Positions 20,311 to 31,496 are shown, counted from the first letter of the stretch. The stretch: 64,000 bases of DNA from Tritrichomonas foetus (GCA_001839685.1 MLAK01000250.1:53014-117013), one strand, 5' to 3'. Notes: generated from the sequence alone by a model not told the origin. A program made the numbers and translations.

Positions 20311-22302
20311 TCACTCCGAGTCATCATCGTCGATGTGCCGCGTACTTCTTCTTGTAGAAATCCTCGACTTCGATTTTATTGTTTTCTCTCTGACGCGATC
20401 CTTGATTTTCACTTCCTCTTCAGTTAGCACCTGAAGTGGTAAAGGTGGTGCCGATGAATCATAGAACAAAGATAGTAAACACGGCACAGCTGGACGCATA
20501 TCATTTTTCGCTTTCTCCATACTCCTTGTTATATGTGCATGTTGTCTTCCACTTGTTCCATCCTTTGTACTTCCACCACTTGTACTTCCATCTTTACTAC
20601 TATTTTCTTTTTGCATCTGCGAATTAGAATGTAAATTGTGTGCATTTGAATGCTGGTTATTATTGTGTGTACTAGATGAAGAGGTAGGATTATTTGAATG
20701 TGAAGAATTTGAAGAAGAGTTAGTTTTGGATGAAGAATGTCGTCCTCCACGTGTCTTTTTTTGTCGCCACTCACTCTGCTGCACAATGTATGGAAGGTCT
20801 GAATCAAGTGGAAGAAAGAGTTCACTTCCAGCAAGGATTGCTGGACCCTTTTTAAACGATTTTGATGAACTTTCATGAATATTTGGACCTTTCATACGAT
20901 GCGCAACAAGAATCACACGAACTTCGCCGGTGTTCATCACCATGATTTTCGGCGTGCAATTGTAGAAGAAGCTTCGTCTAATTGATGGACAAAGTGTAAA
21001 GCATGTTTTATCTGTATCAGTGTCGATTACGAAATCCGAGTTTGGGATTGAAATCCATCGTTTTAATAAACCTTCAGACGTATCCATTTCAGTATAGTAA
21101 CATAGAAAACCAGGTATTTCGCAAATGAAACCATTTTCGTCAATATTATTTTCAGTAAAAATGCCCATTGTTTGACCCTTTTTCACGAGTTTTACAGGAG
21201 GTGTTCCATTTGGCTTGTCAAACCTTGGAAGCTGTGGCAGAATTGATGGATCTTCAAGAATGAGACTCGCCCGCTCACTCATTGAAAATTTATTCAAAGC
21301 AACGAAAAGTGGAGGTGTTTCAGGCATTGGCTTATAAAGAAATTGATTAGCTAAGAAATCAAGAGAATCAAAAATCGCTTTTTCTGTACAGCCAAGCAAC
21401 TCAACCATAATTTTAGTAAATATTCTCCAAAAGTCTGGATCTTCCGCAAAAATCGGCTCAAAAAATAAACTAAAATATCGAGTCATTGTATCATATAAAT
21501 TAATTTCACCCTTGTTGAGATCGGAAATTACCGAATTTCGAAACGGACCTTCAGGGATTTGCTGAATGAGTGTTGTCTTATTTGACGTGATGAATGCAGT
21601 AATGTTACTTACACCAGATTCAGGAGTCATTCCAAGAGGTGGAAGAACCGAAATATAACCTCCACAATTTTGACAAGCATAATTTGGAGGATTTCTACCA
21701 TAACCAAGTAACAAACATCTTTTGTGTGCCCAATATTTGCATTTTGGACACTGAATCATTGGCTCGTCATATTTCCTTGCATCTCCGCACTTACATCTCA
21801 GTGGTCTCCTCTTGCAGAATGGACAGAGATATGTATCTGTTGATTGGGCACGCGCTATATTCACACAAATGGCATGTACCCAAAATCCACATTTTGAGCA
21901 TTGAATCATTAAGCCTTCGTTTACTTGATTTCCGCATATACATCGAATTCCATATCGCCCGCTTTCTGTATCGACAAACATCTCTGGCGGTGGCGCATCT
22001 ATCTCTAGTGCAGGTGTCTGTGGCCTTGGAATGATGTTTGGCATCACGCTCGGCAATTTGTATAATTCATTTCGCTCGCTACGAGCATTCGGTGGCTGGA
22101 TTCGATGTTGGGGAGGGACAAAAACTTGGGGAAGTTGTTGCCGTCGAATTGAGTTACAAATATTTGGATCTGATGCGCGCCTTGTTAATGGCAACGTTTG
22201 CATTTTTTGTAATGGCGTTCGGGAATGTTCGGGAAGAGGTGCTTCGCGTAGAGGAGTATTTTGTGTTGCATGTATAATTGGTAGAACAAGGGGCTGCATC
22301 AT
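20311..22302 (-). CDS. PHD-PHD-SET protein of the SET3/MLL5 type
   Basis: 663 residues. Two Cys4-His-Cys3-type PHD fingers lie near residues 115-165 (CICGN, CSKCGFWVHAICV, CPFC) and 168-218 (CKCGD, CPKCKYWAHKRC, CQNC). A helical linker follows, then a SET-like domain at about 370-505 (KKGQTMGIF, FVIDTDT, SIRRSFFYNCTPK, GEVRVILVA). The tail is Ser/Asn/His-rich low complexity and ends with basic and acidic clusters. PHD fingers usually read histone H3 methylation. In SET3/MLL5/UpSET proteins the SET domain is often inactive and the protein works in deacetylase complexes. Here the motif that normally reads NHSCxPN is FYNCTPK (residues 446-452), so lack of methyltransferase activity is likely. 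It is transcribed divergently from actin. Confidence 0.85.
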   Translation of the reverse strand: MMQPLVLPIIHATQNTPLREAPLPEHSRTPLQKMQTLPLTRRASDPNICNSIRRQQLPQVFVPPQHRIQPPNARSERNELYKLPSVMPNIIPRPQTPALEIDAPPPEMFVDTESGRYGIRCICGNQVNEGLMIQCSKCGFWVHAICVNIARAQSTDTYLCPFCKRRPLRCKCGDARKYDEPMIQCPKCKYWAHKRCLLLGYGRNPPNYACQNCGGYISVLPPLGMTPESGVSNITAFITSNKTTLIQQIPEGPFRNSVISDLNKGEINLYDTMTRYFSLFFEPIFAEDPDFWRIFTKIMVELLGCTEKAIFDSLDFLANQFLYKPMPETPPLFVALNKFSMSERASLILEDPSILPQLPRFDKPNGTPPVKLVKKGQTMGIFTENNIDENGFICEIPGFLCYYTEMDTSEGLLKRWISIPNSDFVIDTDTDKTCFTLCPSIRRSFFYNCTPKIMVMNTGEVRVILVAHRMKGPNIHESSSKSFKKGPAILAGSELFLPLDSDLPYIVQQSEWRQKKTRGGRHSSSKTNSSSNSSHSNNPTSSSSTHNNNQHSNAHNLHSNSQMQKENSSKDGSTSGGSTKDGTSGRQHAHITRSMEKAKNDMRPAVPCLLSLFYDSSAPPLPLQVLTEEEVKIKDRVREKTIKSKSRISTRRSTRHIDDDDSE

Positions 22303-22744
22303 AAATAGAAGAATTTATTTGATCTTTAATATTTCTTTTCGAAAGTTTTTGAAGATTTTTGTGGATTTTTATTTGATAAGAATTTCCATTCAATCTTTCT
22401 AGAAATTGTATTCAATTGGATGTGATGTGATGTAATAACCGTGATTCAACTCTCATGTGATATGAATTTGACAGCGTAATTATTATTTTCATAAACTATT
22501 TAAAATGACATGTGTAAACTACTGAAAGTTAATGTTCATAAAATGCTTCTATCGTTTTCATCGTTGGATAAGAAACAGCACTTTTCCTCAGAAAATCACA
22601 AAATATAAAAGTGATATGAATTTTATTGAAATAAAAAATATCGATAGGAATGGTCAATTAGAATAAATGCAGAAGGTGAATTTTTGAATCAATGTGATAT
22701 AAAAAAGGTGAATTGTGTAAACAATAGATGAATTGTGCACTTTT
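22303..22744. other. Divergent promoter region of PHD-SET and actin genes
   Basis: About 440 bases without a gene between two divergent coding regions. It contains short direct repeats (gtgatgtgatg near 22420) of unknown meaning. Confidence 0.5.
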
Positions 22745-22755
22745 TCACTTCACTT
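22745..22755 (+). promoter_or_regulatory. Initiator (Inr) element of the actin gene
   Basis: Two overlapping TCACTT motifs start at 22745 and 22750. They match the trichomonad initiator TCA+1YW and would give 5' untranslated leaders of about 13-18 nt, the usual length in these organisms. They also exclude the upstream TTG-initiated extension as coding. Confidence 0.7.
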
Positions 22756-22764
22756 TCTTCTAAC

Positions 22765-23892
22765 ATGGCTGACGAAGTTCAAACACTTGTTATCGATAAT
22801 GGTTCCGGTATGTGTAAGGCCGGTTTCGCTGGTGACGAAGCCCCACGCTCCGTTTTCCCATCAATTGTCGGACGTCCAAAGTATGTCCAAGCCGTCGCTG
22901 GTGGCCAAAACAAGGACACATACGTCGGTGATGAAGCTTGCGCCAAGGCTGGTGTTCTCATCCTTAAGTACCCAATCGAACACGGTATCGTCACAAACTG
23001 GGACGATATGGAAAAGATCTGGCACCACACCTTCTACAACGAACTTCGTGTTGACCCAGCTGAACACCCAGTTCTCCTTACAGAAGCCCCAATGAACCCA
23101 AAGGCTAACCGTGAAAAGATGATTCAACTCATGTTCGAAACATTCAACGTTCCATCATTCTATGTCGGTATCCAGGCCGTTCTTTCCCTCTACTCATCCG
23201 GTCGTACAACAGGTATCGTTTTCGATGCTGGTGATGGTGTTTCCCACACTGTCCCAATCTACGAAGGTTACTCCCTTCCACACGCCATCATGAGACTCAA
23301 CCTTGCCGGACGTGATCTCACAGCTTGGCTCCAAAAGATCCTCAACGAACGTGGTTACACCTTCACAACATCCGCCGAAAAGGAAATCGTTCGTGATATC
23401 AAGGAGAAGCACGCCTATGTTGCCCTCGACTATGATGCCGAACTCCAAAAGGCCAAGTCCTCATCCGAATGTGATGTTTCATACACACTCCCAGATGGCA
23501 ACGTTATCACAATCGCCGACGAACGTTTCCGCTGCCCAGAACTCCTCTTCAAGCCACACATGAACGGTTTCGAATTCGACGGTATCGACCAAACACTCTT
23601 CGACTCAGTCATGAAGTGCGATATCGATGTCCGTAAGGATCTCTACGCCAACATCGTTCTTTCCGGTGGTACAACAATGTTCGAAGGTCTCCCAGAACGT
23701 ATCGAAAAGGAAATCATCCGCCTTGCCCCACCAACAATGAAGGTTAAGGTTGTCGCCCCACCAGAACGTAAGTACGCCGTTTGGATCGGTGGTTCCATCC
23801 TTGCCTCCCTTGCTACATTCCCACAAATGGTTATCACACACGACGAATACAATGATGCTGGACCAGGAATTGTCCACCGTAAGTGCTTCTAA
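22765..23892 (+). CDS. Actin
   Basis: A 375-residue conventional actin, the normal length. It starts [20 protein letters not shown], with the phosphate-binding loop [14 protein letters not shown], the second loop [12 protein letters not shown], the adenosine-contacting [13 protein letters not shown], and the conserved C-terminal VHRKCF. It forms filaments used in amoeboid change, endocytosis and cell division. Codons end mainly in C, unlike most neighbours, which indicates high expression. ATG 22765 was chosen over the open extension to 22735 because actins begin here and the Inr lies in between. The stop lies in TAAA. Trichomonads carry many near-identical actin genes; this is one full-length copy. 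Confidence 0.98.
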   Translation: MADEVQTLVIDNGSGMCKAGFAGDEAPRSVFPSIVGRPKYVQAVAGGQNKDTYVGDEACAKAGVLILKYPIEHGIVTNWDDMEKIWHHTFYNELRVDPAEHPVLLTEAPMNPKANREKMIQLMFETFNVPSFYVGIQAVLSLYSSGRTTGIVFDAGDGVSHTVPIYEGYSLPHAIMRLNLAGRDLTAWLQKILNERGYTFTTSAEKEIVRDIKEKHAYVALDYDAELQKAKSSSECDVSYTLPDGNVITIADERFRCPELLFKPHMNGFEFDGIDQTLFDSVMKCDIDVRKDLYANIVLSGGTTMFEGLPERIEKEIIRLAPPTMKVKVVAPPERKYAVWIGGSILASLATFPQMVITHDEYNDAGPGIVHRKCF

Positions 23893-24369
23893 AAAGCTTT
23901 ACATTTCGCAAATCTTTTTTTAATTGTTTTAATCTTTTCGTGATTTTATTTTATTCTTTGTTTGATTCTTTTCTTGAATCAATCGTTAATGGACAAGATG
24001 TTATCATAGGAGGCAGATAATGCCCCTTTCACCAGGAGCATCGATACTGATTCGTTTAGGAAAGAATTTCATTACCATTGATTTCAATTTTTCATCTAAA
24101 CTTATGATTTGGACCATCTGGAGGATTAGAACAACAATTTTGGATGCTCAACGATCGCATTTTCAAAATGTTTTGTTTATATTCAATTAAATTAAATACA
24201 TTTTACAAAATATTTTGTATAAATTTCCTAAGAAATGGTTAACCATATTTATTGATTACTAAATTGAATTGAGTCATCCATAGAATTTTTCAAGGTTCAG
24301 CCGGATATTATCATAAAAAGTTCATAGATCGATAAAAACCGGAATAATCGATAAAATTTTTGAAGCAAA
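23893..24369. other. Intergenic region
   Basis: AT-rich spacer between actin and the Rab2-like gene, no gene seen. It must hold the promoter of the downstream gene. Confidence 0.5.
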
Positions 24370-24966
24370 ATGTCGCAACCAGCCTACAACTTCAAGTTCA
24401 TTATTGTTGGGAATTCCGCCGTAGGTAAATCATGCCTCCTACTCCGTTTTGATGAAGACAGATTTCAACCGATCCACGACGTTACAGTAGGAGTCACGTT
24501 TTCAATCAAAATGTTGAATATTGATGGGAAAGACATTAAAGTTCAAATATGGGACACTGCAGGACAAGAAATTTTCAGATCAATCACGAGGAGCTACTAT
24601 CGAGATAGTGCTTGCGCAATCATTGTTTACGACATTACCGACCGAACATCCTATGAAAAAGTTGGAGATTGGATTAGAGACGTTCGCAACCTCGCACCGC
24701 CAGATTGCCAACTCGTCCTTGTTGGAAATAAACTCGATCTTGCAGCACAGAGGGCTGTCCAAACAAACGAAGCCGCAGATTTCGCAGATCAACATAATCT
24801 TCTATTTTTCGAAGCATCAGCTGCCACGGGCGACAATGTGCAGAAACTCTTTAACGAATGCGTGCAGGCGGTTTTTGGTCGAGCAGGAAACAGTGGGGCT
24901 GGAGTGAAGCCAGAGCAGAATATTGTCATCAATGATAAGAAGAAGGAGCAGGGAGCATGTTGCTGA
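24370..24966 (+). CDS. Rab2-like small GTPase
   Basis: 198 residues. P-loop GNSAVGKS (14-21), switch I with DVTVGVTF (37-44), WDTAGQE (61-67), the Rab2/4/14-type RSITRSYYRDSA after it, NKLD (120-123), and a C-terminal double Cys. The stretch SCLLLRF then RFQPIHD is very close to Rab2. Rab2 acts at the Golgi and on late endosomes/lysosomes in other eukaryotes. The G5 motif, normally SAK, reads SAA (150-152), so the Lys that helps hold the guanine base is replaced by Ala; nucleotide affinity may be altered. Rab14 or Rab4 identity cannot be excluded without a tree. Confidence 0.93.
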   Translation: MSQPAYNFKFIIVGNSAVGKSCLLLRFDEDRFQPIHDVTVGVTFSIKMLNIDGKDIKVQIWDTAGQEIFRSITRSYYRDSACAIIVYDITDRTSYEKVGDWIRDVRNLAPPDCQLVLVGNKLDLAAQRAVQTNEAADFADQHNLLFFEASAATGDNVQKLFNECVQAVFGRAGNSGAGVKPEQNIVINDKKKEQGACC

Positions 24967-25164
24967 GCGTGCGTGGCAGATCATTAGAATATTATGATAT
25001 ATTTATTAAATATATATTTATGGAAATTTATTCATAAAAAAATATTTTGTCAAAAATGAAATATTAATATTTAAGGATTTATGTGTAAAAAGCAAATGTG
25101 GAAGAATTGCTGTCACATTGAAGTGAAAATGAAACTGCATGTGCTTATTGAGTGCAAACTTCAA

Positions 25165-25279
25165 AACTTAATAAACATCATAACTTAATAAGCATCATAA
25201 CTTAATAAGCATCATAACTTAATAAGCATCATAACTTAATAAGCATCATAACTTAATAAGCATCATAACTTAATAAGCA
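25165..25279. repeat. 17-bp tandem repeat
   Basis: Six full copies plus a partial copy of aacttaataagcatcat; the first copy has one substitution. Confidence 0.9.
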
Positions 25280-25427
25280 AATAACATAAATACCCTAGTA
25301 TATCACAGAAATTGATAATCTCAAATAGTAAACCCTTTCTCATGAAGGATATTCTAGATATTCATGAAAAATTCGTCCACAAGACATGAATCAAAACACT
25401 CAACATTTTTTTGAATGCAATTTCATT

Positions 25428-25781
25428 TCAGAAAAGTTGATTCGTTTGGGTTTCTTTAATTGATCTCAACATGAGAATAAATATGATAAAATCAATATTG
25501 ATTAGATAATGAAACACATTGAAATGATAATTTTTAATCACCGTTTTAAAAAGTGTTTCAAGTATTCCTTGATAATATTTATTCTCAATATGAAATTGAT
25601 CATTTTGACAGAGATTAAGTTCCAAGATCTTCATGATTCTATCAAATAGAAAGAACGACTTCAACCCTCTATGTAGAGGATTACTGATCACGGAAATAAA
25701 ATCATTCAAAATGCCATCTATAAATGCAGATACTGCTGATACCTGTCTGGCTTGACTGCAAAGACAGACTGTCCTTGTCAT
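25428..25781 (-). CDS. Uncertain 117-codon open frame
   Basis: Begins at ATG 25781 (MTRTVCLCSQAR) and runs to a stop at 25428. It is rich in Ile, Leu, Phe and Asn with no domain I recognise. The surrounding 24967-26397 stretch is otherwise without genes, apart from a short unrecognised frame at 25978-26163. It could be a real small gene, a fragment of a decayed gene, or chance in AT-rich DNA. I lean towards relic or chance. Confidence 0.2.
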   Translation of the reverse strand: MTRTVCLCSQARQVSAVSAFIDGILNDFISVISNPLHRGLKSFFLFDRIMKILELNLCQNDQFHIENKYYQGILETLFKTVIKNYHFNVFHYLINIDFIIFILMLRSIKETQTNQLF

Positions 25782-26397
25782 CAAACTCGATTGGAGATGG
25801 CACTTTTCTGATAATTAATCTGTTTCTCGTTAATCTATTTATAATTACTCTGTTTATGATATAATATGTCACTACCGTCCATCTCCATCATCAGATGGCG
25901 ATATAATGAGTGAACGCGTCTTTTGCATCTGTTACGAATGAGGCACAAGTTATGCGAATTTTCACCGAAACGATAAAGTGGCCCTCTATCTGATCTTAGA
26001 AATGATGCATGAAATTCTATTCCACCAACTCAAAACATTAGAGTGCAAACTCATCACTCATCCTGTTAATAATGTCATTTTTGGGAGGAGCCCAGAAAAA
26101 GAAGTCAGCAGACTTTTGCACATATTTGGAGCATCTGGGCATCACAGAAGAACATACCCTTAGCTTAAATCTAGATTAAACGCATTCATAAATTTGGAAT
26201 ATTTTGACAATTTTATTTTCACCTTGTATTTTTTGGTGAAGAAAAAACAGTGATAAAAACGTTATTGGACATATTTTTGGGCGACCGTTTGTGGACAAAT
26301 TAACCATTGCTCCTAATGAATAAAATAAGACAAAAAATAATGAAGATGAAAAAAAGTGAGACAAAATGACAAATAAAATCATTTTTTATTTTCCATT

Positions 26398-26847
26398 TTA
26401 ATCGGAATCGTTCTTCTTTCCCTCGCTCTGTTGGAAGTAGTCAGAGTCTGTGGCTGAAAATGATGGTTGTGAATTTTTCTGGAGGAGAGGTGGGGAAGTG
26501 GTCTTTGTGATGAAGGCGACGATGACGTAGAAGACGAAGAGGGCCCAGAAAACGATGGCAGCAACAAGGCCGGTTCCGCTTTCTGCGAAAAGGAAGAATC
26601 CCATGAAGAGATAGAGAGCTGCCTTTCCCCAAAACGTCATAAGGAAGGCGATATATTTGAAAAAGTCGAAAACGTAGATCTCACTGGCAATGATGCAAAG
26701 GCTGAAGAAAATTACCACGAGATCAAGAATAATTTGAGCTGGACCGAAGTATTTGATCATGAGGACGATGGCTATAATGACTCCGAAAATTCCTGTGGCG
26801 ATTGTGACAAACTGAAGGACTGTATTTAAGTTGCAGACGAATCCCAT
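26398..26847 (-). CDS. Small four-helix membrane protein, COPI-associated/TVP15-like
   Basis: 149 residues with four hydrophobic helices (about 10-30, 37-56, 62-83, 89-113) and a short polar C-terminal tail rich in Ser, Gln, Asp and Lys. The arrangement, a small amphipathic loop after helix 1 and a glycine-containing third helix pair (RxA-like LYLFMGFFLF), resembles the COPI-associated / TVP15-type Golgi vesicle membrane proteins. The assignment rests on topology and general pattern, so it is tentative; any small tetraspan protein would look similar. The start is ATG 26847; the stop lies in TAAA. Confidence 0.7.
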   Translation of the reverse strand: MGFVCNLNTVLQFVTIATGIFGVIIAIVLMIKYFGPAQIILDLVVIFFSLCIIASEIYVFDFFKYIAFLMTFWGKAALYLFMGFFLFAESGTGLVAAIVFWALFVFYVIVAFITKTTSPPLLQKNSQPSFSATDSDYFQQSEGKKNDSD

Positions 26848-28439
26848 TTTTTTATACTTTTCAAACGTTTTATAATTTTTTCGTTCATACTTTATCGCTA
26901 TTAGTTTTCTATTTCCACTTTTTCATATCATTCCGAATTGAGAAAAACATTGAAAAACTTTCAGAGGTTTATCTAATTTTTCTCAACGGTTGAGGATAAA
27001 ATTTCATAGAATATGATCGGAGATTTACCTGAAAAAGTCAATAAAATTGAATGAAAATTCGAAAGTAAATTTCTTTCAATTATTTCTGACAATAATCATA
27101 TTCCATGATTCAAATGATATAAATATGAGAAATATCGATTTTAAGCATTTTGTATCAAAAATAACTTTTTACAAGCGAATGTTTTTTGAAGGGAGTGGCA
27201 ACCGCAATTTTAATTCAATTTTGATTTGATGTTGATGTGAGTTATAAACATTGTCGAGAGAAATGGATGATGTAGGAAGGTATCTAGAGCCATGAAATAT
27301 GTGATTATCTGATTAGATAGAAAAAGTAAAAAGCACCACTAGAAATATTAATCATCTTTTCAAGTAAGAAAAACTAGACTTTATAATTGAAATTACAGCT
27401 AGAAATATAAAGGGCAAAGAATAACATCTATCAATTAAACATAATTCCAGGAGAAATTATCGAGATCGAAAATTAACCAAATCGAGTCAAATTCCCTTTA
27501 GATATATTATGATAAAGTATTCTGAGGCAAACTTATTGGTGAAGAAATTATTGGATTTTTTTCAGAATTAAAAAAGATATTTCTGATATAATTGCTTTTC
27601 AGTTGAATACATTAAACGTATGATTTGAAATAAATACACCTTAATATTAACCAATACCTTATCAAAAATATTTACATATTCAGAAAATTAACTTCGAATA
27701 AACAAAATGCACAGGTTTTAAGACGATCTATTTATGATTACACCATGAATATGGTATAATTGGATTTATTCTATATCAAACTATTTAGAAGATATAATAT
27801 CAAGTTATTTACTCAAACTGTTTAAAAGCCTTTTTGTAAATTTATCAAGATATTTCCAGATTAAGAGTGAAAATTCACAAAATTGATTGTTTTCGAAGAA
27901 AATATCCAAAGTATGAAATTTCAAAAACAAAAGTATCTCTTCGATTTTTAGTACTAAATATAATATAATGACATATTATAAATGATTTTCCAATTTATTA
28001 TAACTCTTTATAACATGATGTTATCCAAAATAAAAAAGAACGACAAAAAAGTCGACATCATGCTTCATCGTCCAACTGAAAAAACGATATACCGGTAACC
28101 AGTTTTTCAAAGTTCATAATTAATTGGATCAAACATTTCACTTTGTAATATCCTGGGCTCGGAATAGTAGGCTTTCTTTTTTAAAAGCATGCCACAAGCT
28201 ATAAAAATCTGTGAATTGTTGCCATTCTATTCAAAAATGCATTTTTCATTAATAAAATTTCGAAATATAATTCAATTCATAAAAATAGTGAGAGAATATT
28301 ATTTTTATATTGAATAACAGTTTTGGTATTCACAAGTAATCAGTAAGAAAGCTCAACAATATAAACTAGCTTCATTACAATTCCGTGTTCGCAAAAAATC
28401 TATCTATATATATATATTTGATTGTTTTTTGGTTCAGAA
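26848..28439. other. Long intergenic stretch, nothing recognised
   Basis: About 1.6 kb of AT-rich DNA with only short random-looking open frames (for example 27047-27229). No tRNA-like or repeat structure is visible. The part next to 26848 contains the promoter of the membrane-protein gene. Confidence 0.5.
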
Positions 28440-31082
28440 TTATTTGAATTTGAAGAAAGAAAAAGCCTGTGAAATAATTTGATTAGAGTCAGCCCAACAT
28501 CTTTGAGCTTGATTTATCTGCTTTTCATTACATTCAACCAATTTCAAAATGACTGGAATTAATGATTCTCTTGTTGATCCATCCTGGCAAAAGAATTGAA
28601 GCAAAACCTTCCGAATATAATTTGGGAAAATTTTGTTTGCTGATTGTACTTTTGTATCATTATCAAAACTTCTATCTTTTTCCAAAGCAGTCAATCTCAT
28701 TGTCAACTTTTTCTTTTCTTCTTCAGACGTTACATATTTCATATCAGCAGCGTGCTTCATTTTTTCCCATTTTTTCTTCTCACTAATAATTTTAGAGATT
28801 TGTGCTTCATATTCGCTGCATGCTGCTTCTGATTTATTTAGTGAATCTTTCATTTGGTCAATTTGTAATTGAAGTAGTTTCTTTTCATCATTGAAAGTGG
28901 CTATTGTTTCTTCAAAAGTTACACTTTTTTGCTCGTTTCGGGAAATTTGTGCCTGAAGTTGGCGAATCTGTAGAGATGAAGTCTGTAGTTGATCTTGAAG
29001 AGATTTTTCGGTTTCTTCCATCGAATTAATAATTTCATTTAATTTCTCTTCTCTTTTTTCAAACGATATTTGATCAAGCTTTAATTGACTTTCTAATTGT
29101 GAAATTGTATCATCTTTTCCATTAATTAATGCATTCAGTTCTTCCAAATTGCGTTTATTTTTCTCTAGTTCTCTTTTGGTATCATTTGATGATTTTGAAA
29201 GCTCATCTTTGGATAATGTCAATGATTCTTGTAACTTTTGGATATGCTCATTTTGTTGAGAAATTGTCAGAGAAAGATGCTCATTTGATTTTTTGAGGCT
29301 TGATATTTCTGAAGATAATTCTATAGAAGACTGTTTGAAATTATTTTCTTTTTGTTGCATTTGATTCCTCATTTCAATGAGAGTTTGAGACAAATTTTGA
29401 TGTTTTTCGGTCAAATCTGAAATAGACTTTCTTAATTTAGTTTCACTATTTTCGAAATCATTGATAATGTTCTCTTTTTCTTTCAATTCTTCCATTAATT
29501 TATTTAATGAATTCTCTTTATCATTCAATTGATTAGTCATTTCAAGTTCTGTTTTACTAGAGGTGTTTTCTTTCTCTATAGCTTGCTTTTTGAGTGAGCA
29601 AATTAATGATTCAGCTTCTTCTAATTTATTTGAAAGTTCAGATATTCGGGAATTCATTTTATTTTCATTATTTGTTAATTCAATGATTTGGTTTTGAAGT
29701 TCATTCATTTTTTTGTTTCCTGAGTTTTCTTTATTATTTGAATCTTGGATTAATTTTATATTCATGTTTTCTTTATCTTTGATTTGTTTTTGTAATTCCA
29801 TGATTACTTGGTTCATTTGACTTAAATTTTGTGTCATGTTTGATGAATCCTTGACTAAGTCTGACAAATCTGTTTCTTTTTGGAGAAGTTGTGTATTTAA
29901 TAAAGAAATTTTATTTTGAAGATCTTCAATCAATTTTTTATCTTTGGTTAAATCTTCATCTTTCTTCTGGCATTCTACATTTTTCTGATTTAACATATCC
30001 AAAGTTTGTTTAACTTTTTGATTTAATTCATTAACATGATTCCTGATATTTTCATTTTCAATTGAGATGTTGTTGTTTTCAGTTTTCATTGTTTCTTTTT
30101 CAGCTTTGACAGCTTGATTCTCATTTCTAATAGTTTCTGTTTCTTTTAGTAAATTTTGAGTGTGATTTTTGAGATTTTCGATTTCTTGTTTAAAGTTTTG
30201 GATTAATATTTCTGATTGATCAATTTTTTCATCCTTTTGATGGTTTTCTTCTTCAATTTTTTGAACTTTTTCTTGGAGTGTGTTCAAAGTCAAGCGAAGT
30301 TCGTTTTTTTCCAGTTGTATTGTTGACAATTTACTTTTTGTAGCTTCAAGCTCGGAGATTTTTGCCAATAATTGGGAATTTCCTGCTTCTTCATCACATT
30401 TTGCCATTGCTTCAGCCTGCGCTTTGAAATTTTGTAGTTCATTTATCAAAAATTGAAGTTTTTCTTTTTCGTAGTCAGAATTTTTCAGTTCGATTTTCAA
30501 TTTTTCATTGGTTTCTTGAAGTTCATCAAATTCTTTGATTTGATATTCATAGAAAGAAACTTTATTTTCGAGTTCAGATTTTTCGGTTTTAATATTTTCA
30601 ATTTGTTCTAAAAACTTTTCTTTGTCTTTCAAAGCTTCATTAAGTTGTGATTCAAGTTCAGAACTTTTTGAGGAACAATTCTGGTTTTCTTCAATTTTTT
30701 TCTTGTATTCTTCGATTTGCGTAATTAATTCTCTCCTTTCTGTGTTAAAAGCACTTGTTAATTCGGCGAATGCATCGTTTGCAGTATCCAAATTTTCTTG
30801 ATCATTCAATTGATGTTGTGCGCTTTCTAATTTCGATTTGAGAGATTTTATTTCTTCATTTTGTCTGTTTAGTTTTTGCGTGATTTCTTCTTTGGCTTGA
30901 AGAAGTTCTTTAATACTATTTGACCTTTCGGCAATGGCCAAATCTCGTTCTTCGATCCCCTTCTGAAGGATATTTTGATTCTGGACGCATTTCTCGATCT
31001 CCTGCTTCATTCGTTTATTTTTGGAGAATAATTGAAGATAATGCTCTTTGAGTTGCTCATAAGTTGGCTGCTGAGAACTCAT
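28440..31082 (-). CDS. GRIP-domain golgin (long coiled coil)
   Basis: 880 residues from ATG 31082. Nearly the whole protein (about 10-790) is charged heptad-type coiled coil with many Glu, Lys, Gln and Asn. Near the C-terminus, about residues 810-865, lies a GRIP-type segment (PNYIRKVLLQFF, then RESLIPVILKLV), with the Tyr that contacts Arl1 in animal and yeast GRIP domains. Such golgins are recruited by Arl1-GTP to the trans-Golgi and tether incoming vesicles. The frame stays open to ATG 31211, adding 43 residues, but those look untranslated (hydrophobic, AT-driven) and MSSQQPTYEQLKEHY is a natural golgin N-terminus. Divergent from the pseudokinase gene. Confidence 0.85.
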   Translation of the reverse strand: MSSQQPTYEQLKEHYLQLFSKNKRMKQEIEKCVQNQNILQKGIEERDLAIAERSNSIKELLQAKEEITQKLNRQNEEIKSLKSKLESAQHQLNDQENLDTANDAFAELTSAFNTERRELITQIEEYKKKIEENQNCSSKSSELESQLNEALKDKEKFLEQIENIKTEKSELENKVSFYEYQIKEFDELQETNEKLKIELKNSDYEKEKLQFLINELQNFKAQAEAMAKCDEEAGNSQLLAKISELEATKSKLSTIQLEKNELRLTLNTLQEKVQKIEEENHQKDEKIDQSEILIQNFKQEIENLKNHTQNLLKETETIRNENQAVKAEKETMKTENNNISIENENIRNHVNELNQKVKQTLDMLNQKNVECQKKDEDLTKDKKLIEDLQNKISLLNTQLLQKETDLSDLVKDSSNMTQNLSQMNQVIMELQKQIKDKENMNIKLIQDSNNKENSGNKKMNELQNQIIELTNNENKMNSRISELSNKLEEAESLICSLKKQAIEKENTSSKTELEMTNQLNDKENSLNKLMEELKEKENIINDFENSETKLRKSISDLTEKHQNLSQTLIEMRNQMQQKENNFKQSSIELSSEISSLKKSNEHLSLTISQQNEHIQKLQESLTLSKDELSKSSNDTKRELEKNKRNLEELNALINGKDDTISQLESQLKLDQISFEKREEKLNEIINSMEETEKSLQDQLQTSSLQIRQLQAQISRNEQKSVTFEETIATFNDEKKLLQLQIDQMKDSLNKSEAACSEYEAQISKIISEKKKWEKMKHAADMKYVTSEEEKKKLTMRLTALEKDRSFDNDTKVQSANKIFPNYIRKVLLQFFCQDGSTRESLIPVILKLVECNEKQINQAQRCWADSNQIISQAFSFFKFK

Positions 31083-31496
31083 GAATTTGAGAAATGGTAT
31101 CAGGTTCCTGGCCAAATAAGCTGTCAAAAAACTCGGACCAAATATACTCATAATAGCTCTAATATTCATATTTAGCATGCAAAAATGTATTATTAGATAT
31201 AATTTGATCATTGATGATATAAATGCGTTAATTAGAAGTTTATTCAGAAGTTTACCAAGATATTCGATATTTTTAAATTGTGTAAAAAACTCATAGAATG
31301 GTTTTGAAATGATTCAAAAATTCAATATATTTATTCAAATAAAACCGTCACCGATCATTCGCAATTGAATCATACCCAAATTATTACACAAATTCTGAGA
31401 TATTTTTTAAAAAGAATCCACTGAATAAACCACAAAGGTAAATTTTTCTAAGTAATGGTAAATTTTGATTATCGAATATTTACAAAATAATCTTTC
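31083..31496. other. Divergent intergenic region
   Basis: About 410 bases between the golgin and the kinase-like gene; AT-rich, no gene, presumably both promoters. Confidence 0.45.

Noticed and set aside
22779..23877. Several antisense and alternate frames within actin
   Set aside because: Shadows of a highly codon-biased gene with no independent evidence.
25978..26163. Plus-strand frame of 61 codons
   Set aside because: Short, no motif, and neighbouring frames look equally random; perhaps relic sequence but not supportable.
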